The notes below the pieces were generated by a model, which had not been told where the DNA came from, did not search any database, and was given only the letters and a program-made list of their open reading frames with translations. The position numbers were made by a program, and so were the translations under genes. Of a stretch of DNA of 9,500 nt, positions 1 through 6,374 are shown in pieces. How positions within the stretch are numbered: the first letter of the stretch is position 1; the number at the start of each line of letters is the position of its first letter. The stretch is from Erwinia sp. (GTDB lineage: Bacteria > Pseudomonadota > Gammaproteobacteria > Enterobacterales > Enterobacteriaceae), in NCBI GenBank assembly GCA_003512805.1, contig DOOK01000040.1:1-9500 (forward strand), in the 5' to 3' direction.

Positions 1-877
1 CTTCGGTAAGCATCCGCTCAACGCCGATACGCCAGTCAGGTAACATTAACGCAAAAGTTTGCTGGAATTTAGTGATATCCAACCTTGAATTAGCAGGTCG
101 TTTAGCCGGGGTCGGGAAAGCTGAAGTCGGTACCGCATTGATCCTGCTAACCTTAAGTTCCAGACCTTTTTTACGTCCTGTTTCAATGACGTAAGATGCA
201 TATTCATGCCAGGTCGTTGTGCCGTTAGCTATCAGGTGGTAAATGCCAGAGAGTTGCGGTTTGCCTTTAGCCTGACGAACAGCATGCGCTGTACAATCTG
301 CAATCAGCTCGGCGCCCGTAGGCGCGCCAAACTGGTCGTTAATAACGGAAAGCTCTTCTCTGTCTTTAGCCAGTTTTAGCATGGTTTTCGCAAAATTGTT
401 GCCTTTCGCCGCATAGACCCAGCTGGTACGGAATATCAGATAGCTGCTGCACGTGGCTGTAATAGCCTCTTCCCCTGCGCATTTCGTTTTGCCGTATACG
501 CTTAACGGCTCCGTAGCGTCGGTTTCGGTCCAGGGTTTATCTCCCTGACCGTTGAATACATAATCAGTGGAATAATGAACAAGCAGCGCGCCCGCTTTTT
601 CAGCGGCATCAGCCATTTTCACGACGGCTTCGGTATTTAATAAGGCAGCAACTTCAGGTTCCGACTCGGCTTTATCAACAGCAGTATGGGCCGCAGCATT
701 AACGATGACGTCCGGTTTGAGAGCAGCAATAGTCGCGGCAATGCCCTCAGGGTTTGACAGATCGCCGCAGTGTTCCGTGGAATGACGATCCAGCGCAGTC
801 AGGTTGCCTAAAGGAGCCAGCGCACGCTGCAGCTCCCAGCCAACCTGACCGTTTTTACCAAAAAGAAGAATGTTCAT
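1..877 (-). CDS. rfbD: dTDP-4-dehydrorhamnose reductase RfbD/RmlD, 3' end cut by window edge
   Basis: RfbD catalyses the last step of dTDP-L-rhamnose synthesis, the NAD(P)H-dependent reduction of dTDP-4-dehydro-L-rhamnose, in the cytosol. The product is a sugar donor for O-antigen and other surface glycans. Translating the minus strand from 877 gives 292 residues with no stop. The family is about 299 residues long, so only the last few are missing. Visible features are the Rossmann motif G7-x-x-G10-x-x-G13, the NAAAHTAVDKAE segment (60-71), STDYVFNG (103-110) with T104 and D105, and the catalytic Y128-x-x-x-K132. These positions coincide with the known RmlD catalytic residues. The ATG overlaps the rfbB stop by one base (TAATG), which indicates translational coupling. 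rfbA and rfbC would be expected just beyond the left edge. The identification is secure. Confidence 0.96.
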   Translation of the reverse strand, partial: MNILLFGKNGQVGWELQRALAPLGNLTALDRHSTEHCGDLSNPEGIAATIAALKPDVIVNAAAHTAVDKAESEPEVAALLNTEAVVKMADAAEKAGALLVHYSTDYVFNGQGDKPWTETDATEPLSVYGKTKCAGEEAITATCSSYLIFRTSWVYAAKGNNFAKTMLKLAKDREELSVINDQFGAPTGAELIADCTAHAVRQAKGKPQLSGIYHLIANGTTTWHEYASYVIETGRKKGLELKVSRINAVPTSAFPTPAKRPANSRLDITKFQQTFALMLPDWRIGVERMLTE

Positions 878-1956
878 TAGTTACGTTTCTCGTAATTTTG
901 CTCAATCCAGCTTTGGTAGGCACCGCTCTTGACGTTATTAATCCATTCGTCGTTGCTCAGGTACCATTCTACGGTCTTACGCATTCCGCTTTCGAAAGTC
1001 TCTTCTGGTTTCCAGCCTAAATCCTGCTGAATTTTAGTTGAGTCGATGGCATAGCGGCGATCGTGACCCGGTCGGTCGTTAACATAGGTTATCAGATCTG
1101 TATAATGGCCTTCTGAAGGCTTTAACTCATCCAGAAGCGCGCAAACAGTCTTCACCACATCCAGATTTTTCTTTTCGTTGTGTCCGCCGATATTGTAGGT
1201 ACTACCCGCCTTAGCCTCAGTGACTACCTTATATAGCGCACGAGCATGATCCTCTACATACAGCCAGTCGCGGATTTGATCCCCTTTGCCATAGACAGGC
1301 AGCGGCTTTTTCTCCAGCGCATTAATGATAATGAGCGGGATCAGCTTTTCCGGGAAATGGTATGGACCATAGTTATTAGAGCAGTTGGTAATAATGACCG
1401 GCAGCTTATAGGTACGTCCCCATGCGCGTACCAGATGATCGCTGGCCGCTTTCGTTGAGGAGTATGGGCTACTCGGTGCGTAAGGCGTAGTTTCGGTAAA
1501 AAGTGGCAGCTCGCCGCTCATCTCATCCGGATGGGGCAGATCGCCATAGACTTCATCGGTGGAAATATGATGAAAGCGGAAAGCCTGCTTTTTCTCTTCA
1601 CCCAGCGAGTTCCAGTACTGGCGCGTGGCCTCTAACAGGCTGTAAGTTCCGACTACGTTAGTCTGCACAAAATCTGCAGGGCCGGTAATGGAGCGATCGA
1701 CATGGCTTTCTGCCGCAAGGTGCATAATGGCATCCGGCGCGCATTCGTTCATGACCTTGATCAGCCCTTCCGTATCGCAAATATCAAGTTTGAAAAACTG
1801 ATACCGGTCGCTGTCGCTAACGTCCTTGACTGATTCCAGGTTGCCCGCATAGGTCAACTTGTCAACGTTGATTACGGCATCTTGCGTATTGTTGATGATA
1901 TGTCTTACGACTGCTGAACCAATAAAACCAGCGCCACCAGTGATCAAAATCTTCAT
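877..1956 (-). CDS. rfbB: dTDP-glucose 4,6-dehydratase RfbB/RmlB
   Basis: RfbB converts dTDP-D-glucose to dTDP-4-dehydro-6-deoxy-D-glucose, the second step towards dTDP-L-rhamnose, using tightly bound NAD+. The protein is 359 residues, against about 361 in E. coli, and belongs to the extended short-chain dehydrogenase family. Motifs seen are the N-terminal glycine-rich NAD site GGAGFIGS (7-14), [11 protein letters not shown] (79-89), the catalytic T133-D134-E135 triplet in STDEVYGDL, and Y165-x-x-x-K169. It is the first gene of a dTDP-rhamnose operon, since rfbD starts on its stop codon. A 517-base leader region with a JUMPStart/ops element lies upstream, so RfaH-dependent elongation of the operon is likely. 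The ribosome binding site is weak (a GAG about eight bases before the ATG). The start is set by the conserved [14 protein letters not shown]-terminus. Confidence 0.97.
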   Translation of the reverse strand: MKILITGGAGFIGSAVVRHIINNTQDAVINVDKLTYAGNLESVKDVSDSDRYQFFKLDICDTEGLIKVMNECAPDAIMHLAAESHVDRSITGPADFVQTNVVGTYSLLEATRQYWNSLGEEKKQAFRFHHISTDEVYGDLPHPDEMSGELPLFTETTPYAPSSPYSSTKAASDHLVRAWGRTYKLPVIITNCSNNYGPYHFPEKLIPLIIINALEKKPLPVYGKGDQIRDWLYVEDHARALYKVVTEAKAGSTYNIGGHNEKKNLDVVKTVCALLDELKPSEGHYTDLITYVNDRPGHDRRYAIDSTKIQQDLGWKPEETFESGMRKTVEWYLSNDEWINNVKSGAYQSWIEQNYEKRN

Positions 1957-2043
1957 AACAAGTCTCTAAACGGAGTGATTTGGAACAATAACCGTAGATT
2001 ATTGATATTTATGTCAGTTACATTGCCAGCCTGAAATTTAGCA

Positions 2044-2073
2044 ACGCTACCGCCCCTGGGTATACATTCCCAG
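2044..2073 (-). promoter_or_regulatory. JUMPStart element with ops core (RfaH recruitment site)
   Basis: On the minus strand, 2054-2044 reads GGCGGTAGCGT, an exact ops core. It is preceded by CCAGG and by a CTGGG/CCCAG inverted repeat (2069-2073 with 2056-2060). This resembles the CTGG...CCAG upstream half of JUMPStart sequences from enterobacterial O-antigen and capsule operons. In those systems the ops bases in the paused elongation complex recruit RfaH, which suppresses Rho-dependent and pause-related termination over long operons. The element lies ~87 bases upstream of rfbB and points into it. The upstream half aligns only with a gap, so it is the exact core and the location that carry the call. 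Confidence 0.85.
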
Positions 2074-2089
2074 TACGTCAACGTCTATC

Positions 2090-2118
2090 CTGCTATGACC
2101 TTGCTTAAGCCCTGTCAA
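2090..2118 (-). promoter_or_regulatory. candidate sigma-70 promoter for the rfbBD operon (proximal)
   Basis: The minus strand has a perfect -35 hexamer TTGACA (2118-2113). Seventeen bases later comes a poor -10, TAGCAG (2095-2090). Transcription would begin near 2083, which puts the ops core about 30 bases into the transcript, a reasonable distance. The weak -10 keeps confidence low, and the extended -10 at 2212-2220 is a rival. Confidence 0.35.
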
Positions 2119-2211
2119 CATGCCAGCCAAAGAGCCCTGCTGCCTAACGGTTTGAATACACGCTATATTTTTAGCTAATATTGACAACTTAACCCGTACA
2201 TACTGTCAAGA

Positions 2212-2220
2212 ATTGTATCA
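2212..2220 (-). promoter_or_regulatory. candidate extended -10 promoter for the rfbBD operon (distal)
   Basis: The minus strand reads TGATACAAT, an extended -10 (TGn followed by a 5/6 match to TATAAT) with no recognisable -35 at normal spacing. Such promoters often depend on an activator. The RcsAB-like dyad is centred roughly 80 bases upstream of the implied start near 2205. The resulting leader to rfbB would be about 250 bases and would include the ops element. Confidence 0.3.
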
Positions 2221-2279
2221 TTCAGCAATTATGAAAACTAACTAAAATAAGAATTTTTCCTTGTTTATGTGGTGCAACT

Positions 2280-2293
2280 TAGGAAATTTCTTA
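2280..2293 (-). promoter_or_regulatory. RcsAB-box-like operator upstream of rfbB
   Basis: The minus strand reads TAAGAAATTTCCTA. The published RcsAB box consensus, TaAGaatatTCctA, matches at 12 of 14 positions, with both half-sites (TAAGAA and TTCCTA) intact and only the central two bases exchanged. RcsA/RcsB activates amylovoran, stewartan and colanic acid promoters. Here the box sits upstream of an O-antigen-type operon. The surrounding DNA is AT-rich, so a chance match is possible. A weaker copy with the TAAGAAT and TTCCT halves lies on the other strand at 2248-2262. Confidence 0.4.
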
Positions 2294-2429
2294 GAGAAAG
2301 TTAAATCGCCCACTTTATATACGCGCCTGCGCTTTTTAGCTTATTTTATGAACATGAATTTTGACCTACATTGCATTTCCATGGTTTAGAACCTGCACCA
2401 AACCAACTTAAACCTTATTTCAGATACGC

Positions 2430-2454
2430 AAAAGCCCGGCATAAGCCGGGCTTT
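2430..2454 (-). terminator. intrinsic terminator after galE
   Basis: A perfect 10-base-pair stem (AAAGCCCGGC, 2431-2440, with GCCGGGCTTT, 2445-2454) closes a four-base loop, 19 bases after the galE stop. Read on the minus strand it ends in a short T run, and on the plus strand in TTTTT. It should therefore stop galF-galE transcripts and could work in both directions. It separates the galF-galE unit from the rfb operon. Confidence 0.9.
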
Positions 2455-2473
2455 TTATATAAACACTTAACGG

Positions 2474-3487
2474 TTATTTATACCCGTTAGGGTTGTTGCT
2501 CTGCCAGTTCCAGGTGTCGCGCATCATCTCATCGATGCCACGCGATACGCGCCAGTTCAGTTCTTTATCAGCCAGCGAGGCATCAGCCCAGAACGCAGCC
2601 AGGTCGCCATCGCGGCGTGGAGAGATCTGATAAGGTACCGGACGACCGGAAGCTTTCTCAAACGCTTTCACCATCTCCAGCACGGAATAGCCTTCGCCCG
2701 CGCCCAGGTTATAGGCTTTGTAGCCGCTGATAGCCGGCAAATGATCCAGCGCTTTCAGGTGGCCTTCCGCCAAATCCATCACGTGAATGTAATCGCGTAC
2801 GCCGGTGCCATCTTTGGTCGGATAGTCGTCGCCAAAAATACCCAGCTTTTCAAGACGGCCAATCGCAACTTGCGCAATGTAAGGCAGCAGGTTGTTAGGG
2901 ATACCGTTTGGATCTTCGCCAATCTGACCCGACTCATGCGCGCCTACCGGGTTAAAGTAGCGCAGCGCAATCGCTTTCAGCTCAGGATTGGCTTTTGCAT
3001 AGTCGCGCAGAACCAGCTCAACCATCAGCTTAGAGGTGCCGTAAGGGCTTGTTGTGCCGCCAATTGGCGTCGTCTCAACGTACGGTACCGGCGCATCTGC
3101 TCCATAGACGGTGGCGGAAGAACTGAAAATAAACTGATTCACGCCAGCAGCGCGCATCTCTTCCAGCAGTACCAGCGTACCGGTCACGTTATTCTGATAG
3201 TACTCCAGCGGCATACGGGTAGATTCCCCCACCGCTTTCAGACCCGCAAAGTGAATCACCGCCGTAATATTATGCTGAGCAAAGAGATCGCGCAGGCAGG
3301 CGCGGTCCAGAATGTCACCTTCGCAGAAAGCCGCTTTCTTGCCGGTCAGCTTTTCTACGCGACCGATAGATTCACGTGAGGCATTGCTCAGGTTATCCAG
3401 CACCACCACATCGTCGCCGCGCTCCAGAAGCGTCAGCACGGTATGAGAACCGATATAGCCAGCCCCACCCGTTACCAAAATAGCCAT
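2474..3487 (-). CDS. galE: UDP-glucose 4-epimerase GalE
   Basis: GalE interconverts UDP-glucose and UDP-galactose with bound NAD+ and supplies UDP-galactose to galactose-rich EPS such as amylovoran or stewartan, and to LPS. The product is 337 residues (E. coli 338). It shows the NAD-binding GGAGYIGS (7-14), S124 within SSSATVYG, and the catalytic Y149-x-x-x-K153 in PYGTSK, all at the E. coli GalE positions. The conserved RYFNPVGAH (176-184) is also present. AAGGAG (3498-3493) lies five bases before the ATG, which supports the start. It follows galF after 47 bases and is probably cotranscribed with it. A hairpin in that gap could alter the galF to galE ratio. This is the EPS-locus copy; a separate galE in a galETK operon is common in this family but cannot be judged here. 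Confidence 0.97.
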   Translation of the reverse strand: MAILVTGGAGYIGSHTVLTLLERGDDVVVLDNLSNASRESIGRVEKLTGKKAAFCEGDILDRACLRDLFAQHNITAVIHFAGLKAVGESTRMPLEYYQNNVTGTLVLLEEMRAAGVNQFIFSSSATVYGADAPVPYVETTPIGGTTSPYGTSKLMVELVLRDYAKANPELKAIALRYFNPVGAHESGQIGEDPNGIPNNLLPYIAQVAIGRLEKLGIFGDDYPTKDGTGVRDYIHVMDLAEGHLKALDHLPAISGYKAYNLGAGEGYSVLEMVKAFEKASGRPVPYQISPRRDGDLAAFWADASLADKELNWRVSRGIDEMMRDTWNWQSNNPNGYK

Positions 3488-3501
3488 ATTGACTCCTTTA
3501 T

Positions 3502-3519
3502 GGCCGCGCTGGCGCGACC
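3502..3519 (-). repeat. GC-rich hairpin in the galF-galE gap
   Basis: GGCCGCGC (3502-3509) faces GCGCGACC (3512-3519). In minus-strand RNA this forms a stem with one G-U wobble around a two-base centre. No T run follows, so it is not an intrinsic terminator. It could stabilise or separate galF and galE messages. The function is inferred only from the base pairing. Confidence 0.4.
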
Positions 3520-3534
3520 TTGAATAATGGGAAA

Positions 3535-4431
3535 TTACTTAGCCAGAATCTTTTTGATTTCTTCGCGGAACTCGCGACCCTGCGCGTTATTTCTCAGTCC
3601 CCAGGAGACAAATGCTTTCATGTAGCCCAGTTTACGGCCACAGTCGAAGCTGTTACCGGTCAGCTGCTGCGCGTCAACGCGCTGCTTTTTCGCCAGTCTG
3701 GCGATAGCATCAGTCAGCTGGTAGCGGCCCCACGCGCCTGGCTCCAGATTTTCCAGCTCGGCCCAGATATCGGCAGACAGAACGTAACGGCCTACTGCCG
3801 CAAGATCGGACTGCAGCGTCTGTGGCTGATCCGGCTTCTCGACGAATTCAAGGATCTCGCTAGTCTGACCCGGATTATCCAGAACTTCTTTTGTCTTAAT
3901 CACGGAATAGTCGGAAAGGTCAGCTTCAGGCATGTGGTGCGCCAACACCTGGCTGTGGCCGGTTTCTTCGAAGCGGGCGACCATGGCAGCCAGGTTGTAA
4001 CGCAGCGGATCGGCTGTTGAATCGTCCAGCAGCACGTCCGGCAGCACAACCACAAAGGCTTCATCGTGCAGCATTGGGCGAGCGCACAGAATAGAGTTAG
4101 CCAGGCCCAGCGGCTGTGGCTGACGAACGTTCATGATCGTCACGCCTGGCGGACAGATCGACTGCACTTCGCTCAGCAGCGAACGCTTAACGCGCGCTTC
4201 CAGCAGGGCTTCCAGCTCGTAAGAGGTATCGAAATGGTTTTCAACCGCATTCTTGGACGCGTGGGTGACCAGAACAATTTCCTTGATGCCTGCCGCTACG
4301 CACTCGTCGATGATGTACTGGATCATCGGCTTGTCGACAACGGGCAGCATCTCTTTAGGAATGGCTTTTGTAGCAGGGAGCATGCGCATACCCAGACCCG
4401 CAACGGGGATAACTGCTTTAAGCTTGGTCAT
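3535..4431 (-). CDS. galF: GalF, UTP-glucose-1-phosphate uridylyltransferase paralogue
   Basis: GalF is a GalU paralogue encoded at the ends of enterobacterial EPS and O-antigen clusters. It has weak uridylyltransferase activity and is thought to modulate GalU and so the UDP-glucose pool. The protein has 298 residues (E. coli GalF 297). The nucleotide-binding loop is [19 protein letters not shown] (12-30). The M15 in place of the GalU threonine, together with SILCARP (113-119), DLSDYSVI (171-178) and [12 protein letters not shown] (232-243), marks it as GalF rather than GalU. R16 is retained where E. coli GalF has histidine. The start follows a modest GGA ribosome site eight bases upstream. 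It begins a transcription unit after the EPS terminator at 4690-4721 and is followed by galE. Confidence 0.94.
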   Translation of the reverse strand: MTKLKAVIPVAGLGMRMLPATKAIPKEMLPVVDKPMIQYIIDECVAAGIKEIVLVTHASKNAVENHFDTSYELEALLEARVKRSLLSEVQSICPPGVTIMNVRQPQPLGLANSILCARPMLHDEAFVVVLPDVLLDDSTADPLRYNLAAMVARFEETGHSQVLAHHMPEADLSDYSVIKTKEVLDNPGQTSEILEFVEKPDQPQTLQSDLAAVGRYVLSADIWAELENLEPGAWGRYQLTDAIARLAKKQRVDAQQLTGNSFDCGRKLGYMKAFVSWGLRNNAQGREFREEIKKILAK

Positions 4432-4494
4432 ATTTTTTCCATATAAATGAAGTAAAAAACGTGCAGCAATTATGCATTAAAGTGATATTAAGCA

Positions 4495-4500
4495 AGTATA
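4495..4500 (-). promoter_or_regulatory. candidate -10 element of a galF promoter
   Basis: The minus strand reads TATACT, a 5/6 match to the sigma-70 -10, about 63 bases before the galF ATG in AT-rich DNA. No good -35 lies 16-18 bases upstream. A promoter is expected somewhere here because the EPS transcript appears to terminate at 4690-4721. CATAAT closer to the gene is an alternative. Confidence 0.3.
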
Positions 4501-4689
4501 ATCTTAATCTGAAAATTTAGCTGTGACTGGCCCATATTACCGCCCGGCCTTTTTAATGCTTAGCCGGTAAAATTTCATAATGCACGCGACTTACCGCTCT
4601 CGTGCTATGGCTGGGGAAGTCCGCCAGGTAAGGCTTTAACGGCATTTGCCGCGAACAGCGTGCAGTTTCCCAATTTATCCAGCTTAAAT

Positions 4690-4721
4690 AAAAAAAGGCC
4701 ATTGCCGCAGCAATCGCCTTT
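4690..4721 (-). terminator. intrinsic terminator after the EPS operon
   Basis: On the minus strand an 11-pair stem with one internal mismatch (GCCTTT/AAAGGC outer, GCAAT/ATTGC inner) closes a four-base loop, followed by a T run (complement of 4690-4696). It lies about 140 bases past the stop of the AmsK-like gene and 260 bases before galF. It therefore separates EPS and galF-galE transcription. Confidence 0.85.
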
Positions 4722-4797
4722 ACCTGTTTTAAGCTCAGTACTGAATTAATTCCGGGCTGTTCGATAAGGCCGAACAAAAATATAATTTCGCTAACAT

Positions 4798-4824
4798 CAG
4801 CGGTAAAAATTTACTCTACCGCTG
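4798..4824. repeat. perfect 8-base inverted repeat just after the AmsK-like gene
   Basis: CAGCGGTA (4798-4805) and TACCGCTG (4817-4824) are exact reverse complements around an 11-base AT-rich loop. No T run follows on the minus strand. It lies 36-62 bases past the stop codon and could be a 3'-end-stabilising hairpin. The minus-strand copy reads AGCGGTAGAGT, a 9/11 match to the ops core. Confidence 0.45.
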
Positions 4825-4859
4825 TAATAAAGATTATCTGAAATTAACAGCGCACGTTA

Positions 4860-6089
4860 TTAACGGTTAGCCAGCTTTTCCAACGTTTCCGCCAGTTCCT
4901 GATAGGCAATATGCTGGTTGAATTCGGTTTCCACTTTTTTGCGGGCGGCAGCGACAACAGGCGCAACATCCACATCACCTTTGGAAAGCCGGAACAGGAT
5001 CTCGCTAAGCGCCTGCGCATCCCCTTCGGGTGCCAGCCAGCCGGAAACGTTGTTTTCAATCAGTTCCGGGATGCCGCTGTGGTCGCTGGAAACAACCGGC
5101 AGCCCCACGGCCATCGCTTCCATCAGTGCGACAGGGATGCCTTCCATGTCGCCATCGGCAGCAGTCAGCGAAGGCAGCAGGAAGATGTCGGCTTCGTCCA
5201 GGTAGCGCTTAATCTCTTCCTGAGGCTTGAAGCCGACCATCTGCACGCAGTCTTCCAGATGGGCCTGACGAATAGTCTCGCGCATCTGCTCTTCCATATC
5301 GCCGTTGCCGATAATGGTGTACTGGAAGTTAGCGCCTTTTTCTTTCAGATATTTACAGGCTTCTACCGCCACGCCTAACCCTTTTTTCTCGGTCAGACGC
5401 GCTACGGTAAGAATGCGGAGCGGCTGATGCAATGCTTCACGGGCTTTCATATTGAACTTCTCAGGTTCAATACCCATGCGCGTCACCTGAATTTTCTCCG
5501 GCGGACAGCCCATGGCAATCAGCTTTCTTTCCCAAAGGTGGCTGATGGGTAAAAACAGCTCGGTATCGCTGAAGAGGATGGGATAATCTTTACGATGCTC
5601 ATTGAGGATAAAGCGGCGAGAAATATCCGCGCCGTGAAAAACGGTAGCCTGCTTGCCACGCAGAACTTTTAACTCGCGCAGCTTATTAGCCAGCGCGCCC
5701 GCGTAGCCAAAATGCACCAGGAATACATCTGATGTAATGGGCTTTTTAGCCCAGGCGACGATAGCCGGCAGCAGCAGTTTCATGGACTGATCGCCGTAAC
5801 GGCCCACGTTCATGGCTTTGATGACACCGGGTTTGAACAGCTTAGGCAGTATCATTTTCAGGCGCTGCTGCAGCTTAGCCGCATTGCTTTTTTGCTCTTC
5901 CGGCAGCAGATAATGAATACGTTCCGCCAGATTGTAGCGATCGAAAGCCGCATGCCGGTTAACGTGATCGCCCGGAAATACCGAAATGATCTCTACGTCA
6001 TACCCACTGTCAATAAAATGGGTTACCTGGTTGAGCACAAAGGTTTCTGACGCTACCGGAAAACGCATGGTGAAAAATGTTAGTTTCAT
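4860..6089 (-). CDS. amsK: GT4-type glycosyltransferase, AmsK/WcaL family
   Basis: This is probably a cytoplasmic-face glycosyltransferase that adds a sugar to the lipid-linked EPS repeat unit. The 409-residue protein closely resembles colanic acid WcaL and amylovoran AmsK. It shares the N-terminal F-x-x-x-x-FP-x-x-SETFVLNQ pattern (5-21), HFGYAGALANKLREL (126-140), and FHGADIS (151-157). It also has the donor-binding segment ARLTEKKGL (230-238) with R231 and K236, and the GT-B retaining motif E316-x7-E324 in EGIPVALME, followed by AMAVGLPVVSS. These indicate two Rossmann domains, with the nucleotide-sugar site in the C-terminal half. The exact donor and acceptor cannot be read from sequence. 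An AGGG lies upstream of the ATG. The gene follows the AmsF-like gene after 285 bases and ends the EPS unit. Confidence 0.9.
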   Translation of the reverse strand: MKLTFFTMRFPVASETFVLNQVTHFIDSGYDVEIISVFPGDHVNRHAAFDRYNLAERIHYLLPEEQKSNAAKLQQRLKMILPKLFKPGVIKAMNVGRYGDQSMKLLLPAIVAWAKKPITSDVFLVHFGYAGALANKLRELKVLRGKQATVFHGADISRRFILNEHRKDYPILFSDTELFLPISHLWERKLIAMGCPPEKIQVTRMGIEPEKFNMKAREALHQPLRILTVARLTEKKGLGVAVEACKYLKEKGANFQYTIIGNGDMEEQMRETIRQAHLEDCVQMVGFKPQEEIKRYLDEADIFLLPSLTAADGDMEGIPVALMEAMAVGLPVVSSDHSGIPELIENNVSGWLAPEGDAQALSEILFRLSKGDVDVAPVVAAARKKVETEFNQHIAYQELAETLEKLANR

Positions 6090-6374
6090 CGATTTACCCT
6101 AAAATCCTGACGACGTCTTCGGTAGTAAGTCCCGGTAATGCGCTCCCGCGCAGACTGGCGGATCGCCCGGGGCAAAAGGCATAATGTTCGCAGCGTCGTA
6201 TCCGCCAAAAGACGGTTTTAGCAAGGGGCGTCTTGCCCTGCCCCTGAAGCTTTATTAATTTTATCTAATACTAGCAGCTAACCTGTACGGGTAGATAAGC
6301 GTAATTATCCTAAAAATCAACCGGCTAGCCTGCTTTTCTTGTCTGAAAGCAGGCTTACCGCTAAAAGTTGAGCT
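6090..6374. other. 285-base gap between the AmsF-like and AmsK-like genes, with hairpins
   Basis: No gene is visible. A perfect 10-base stem lies at the AmsF end (6327-6355). Nearer the AmsK-like gene are overlapping, mutually exclusive stems: AAGACG (6209-6214) with CGTCTT (6229-6234), GCAAG (6221-6225) with CTTGC (6232-6236), and GGGGC (6225-6229) with GCCCC (6240-6244). In the amylovoran locus amsJ occupies this position. I see no recognisable remnant of it and no convincing promoter. Confidence 0.55.
6327..6355 (-). repeat. 10-base-pair hairpin after the AmsF-like gene
   Basis: AGCCTGCTTT (6327-6336) pairs perfectly with AAAGCAGGCT (6346-6355) around a nine-base loop, 19 bases past the stop of the AmsF-like gene. 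The 3' side on the minus strand continues AGCCGG rather than a T run, so a classical terminator is unlikely. It could reduce read-through or protect the upstream message, giving more AmsE/AmsF than AmsK product. Confidence 0.55.

Larger units (their letters stand above)
1957..2473. other. 517-base gap between galE and rfbB: terminator plus rfb control region
   Basis: No protein gene is apparent on either strand. The galE-proximal end (2430-2454) holds the galE terminator. The rest is AT-rich and appears to be the promoter and long untranslated leader of the rfbB operon. Reading towards rfbB, it contains an RcsAB-box-like dyad (2280-2293), a half-matching second copy (2248-2262), an extended -10 candidate (2212-2220), a TTGACA-N17-TGTCAA inverted repeat (2181-2209), a second promoter candidate with a perfect TTGACA (2113-2118) and a JUMPStart/ops element (2044-2073). 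Roughly 87 bases then lead to the rfbB ATG. Confidence 0.75.
4432..4859. other. 428-base gap between the AmsK-like gene and galF
   Basis: I see no gene here. A 74-codon minus-strand frame (4777-4553) runs through the terminator stem and has no family resemblance. From the EPS side, the gap holds a perfect 8-base inverted repeat (4798-4824), a 6-base inverted repeat TGTTCG/CGAACA (4758-4776), an intrinsic terminator (4690-4721), and AT-rich DNA with a -10 candidate for galF at 4495-4500. Confidence 0.7.

Noticed and set aside
754..1020. 88-codon plus-strand frame across the rfbB/rfbD junction
   Set aside because: Both strands cannot plausibly be coding here; rfbB and rfbD have full catalytic motifs and couple at TAATG.
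2181..2209. TTGACA-N17-TGTCAA inverted repeat as an operator
   Set aside because: Two -35-like hexamers in opposite orientation can arise by chance in AT-rich DNA; no known repressor site is recognised and neither has a good -10.
4493..4506. RcsAB-like sequence TAAGATTATACTTG upstream of galF
   Set aside because: Only about 10-11 of 14 bases match, the second half-site is poor, and it coincides with the -10 candidate TATACT in AT-rich DNA.
4553..4777. 74-codon minus-strand frame between the AmsK-like gene and galF
   Set aside because: It spans the stem and T run of the intrinsic terminator at 4690-4721, has no recognisable homology and no clear ribosome site.
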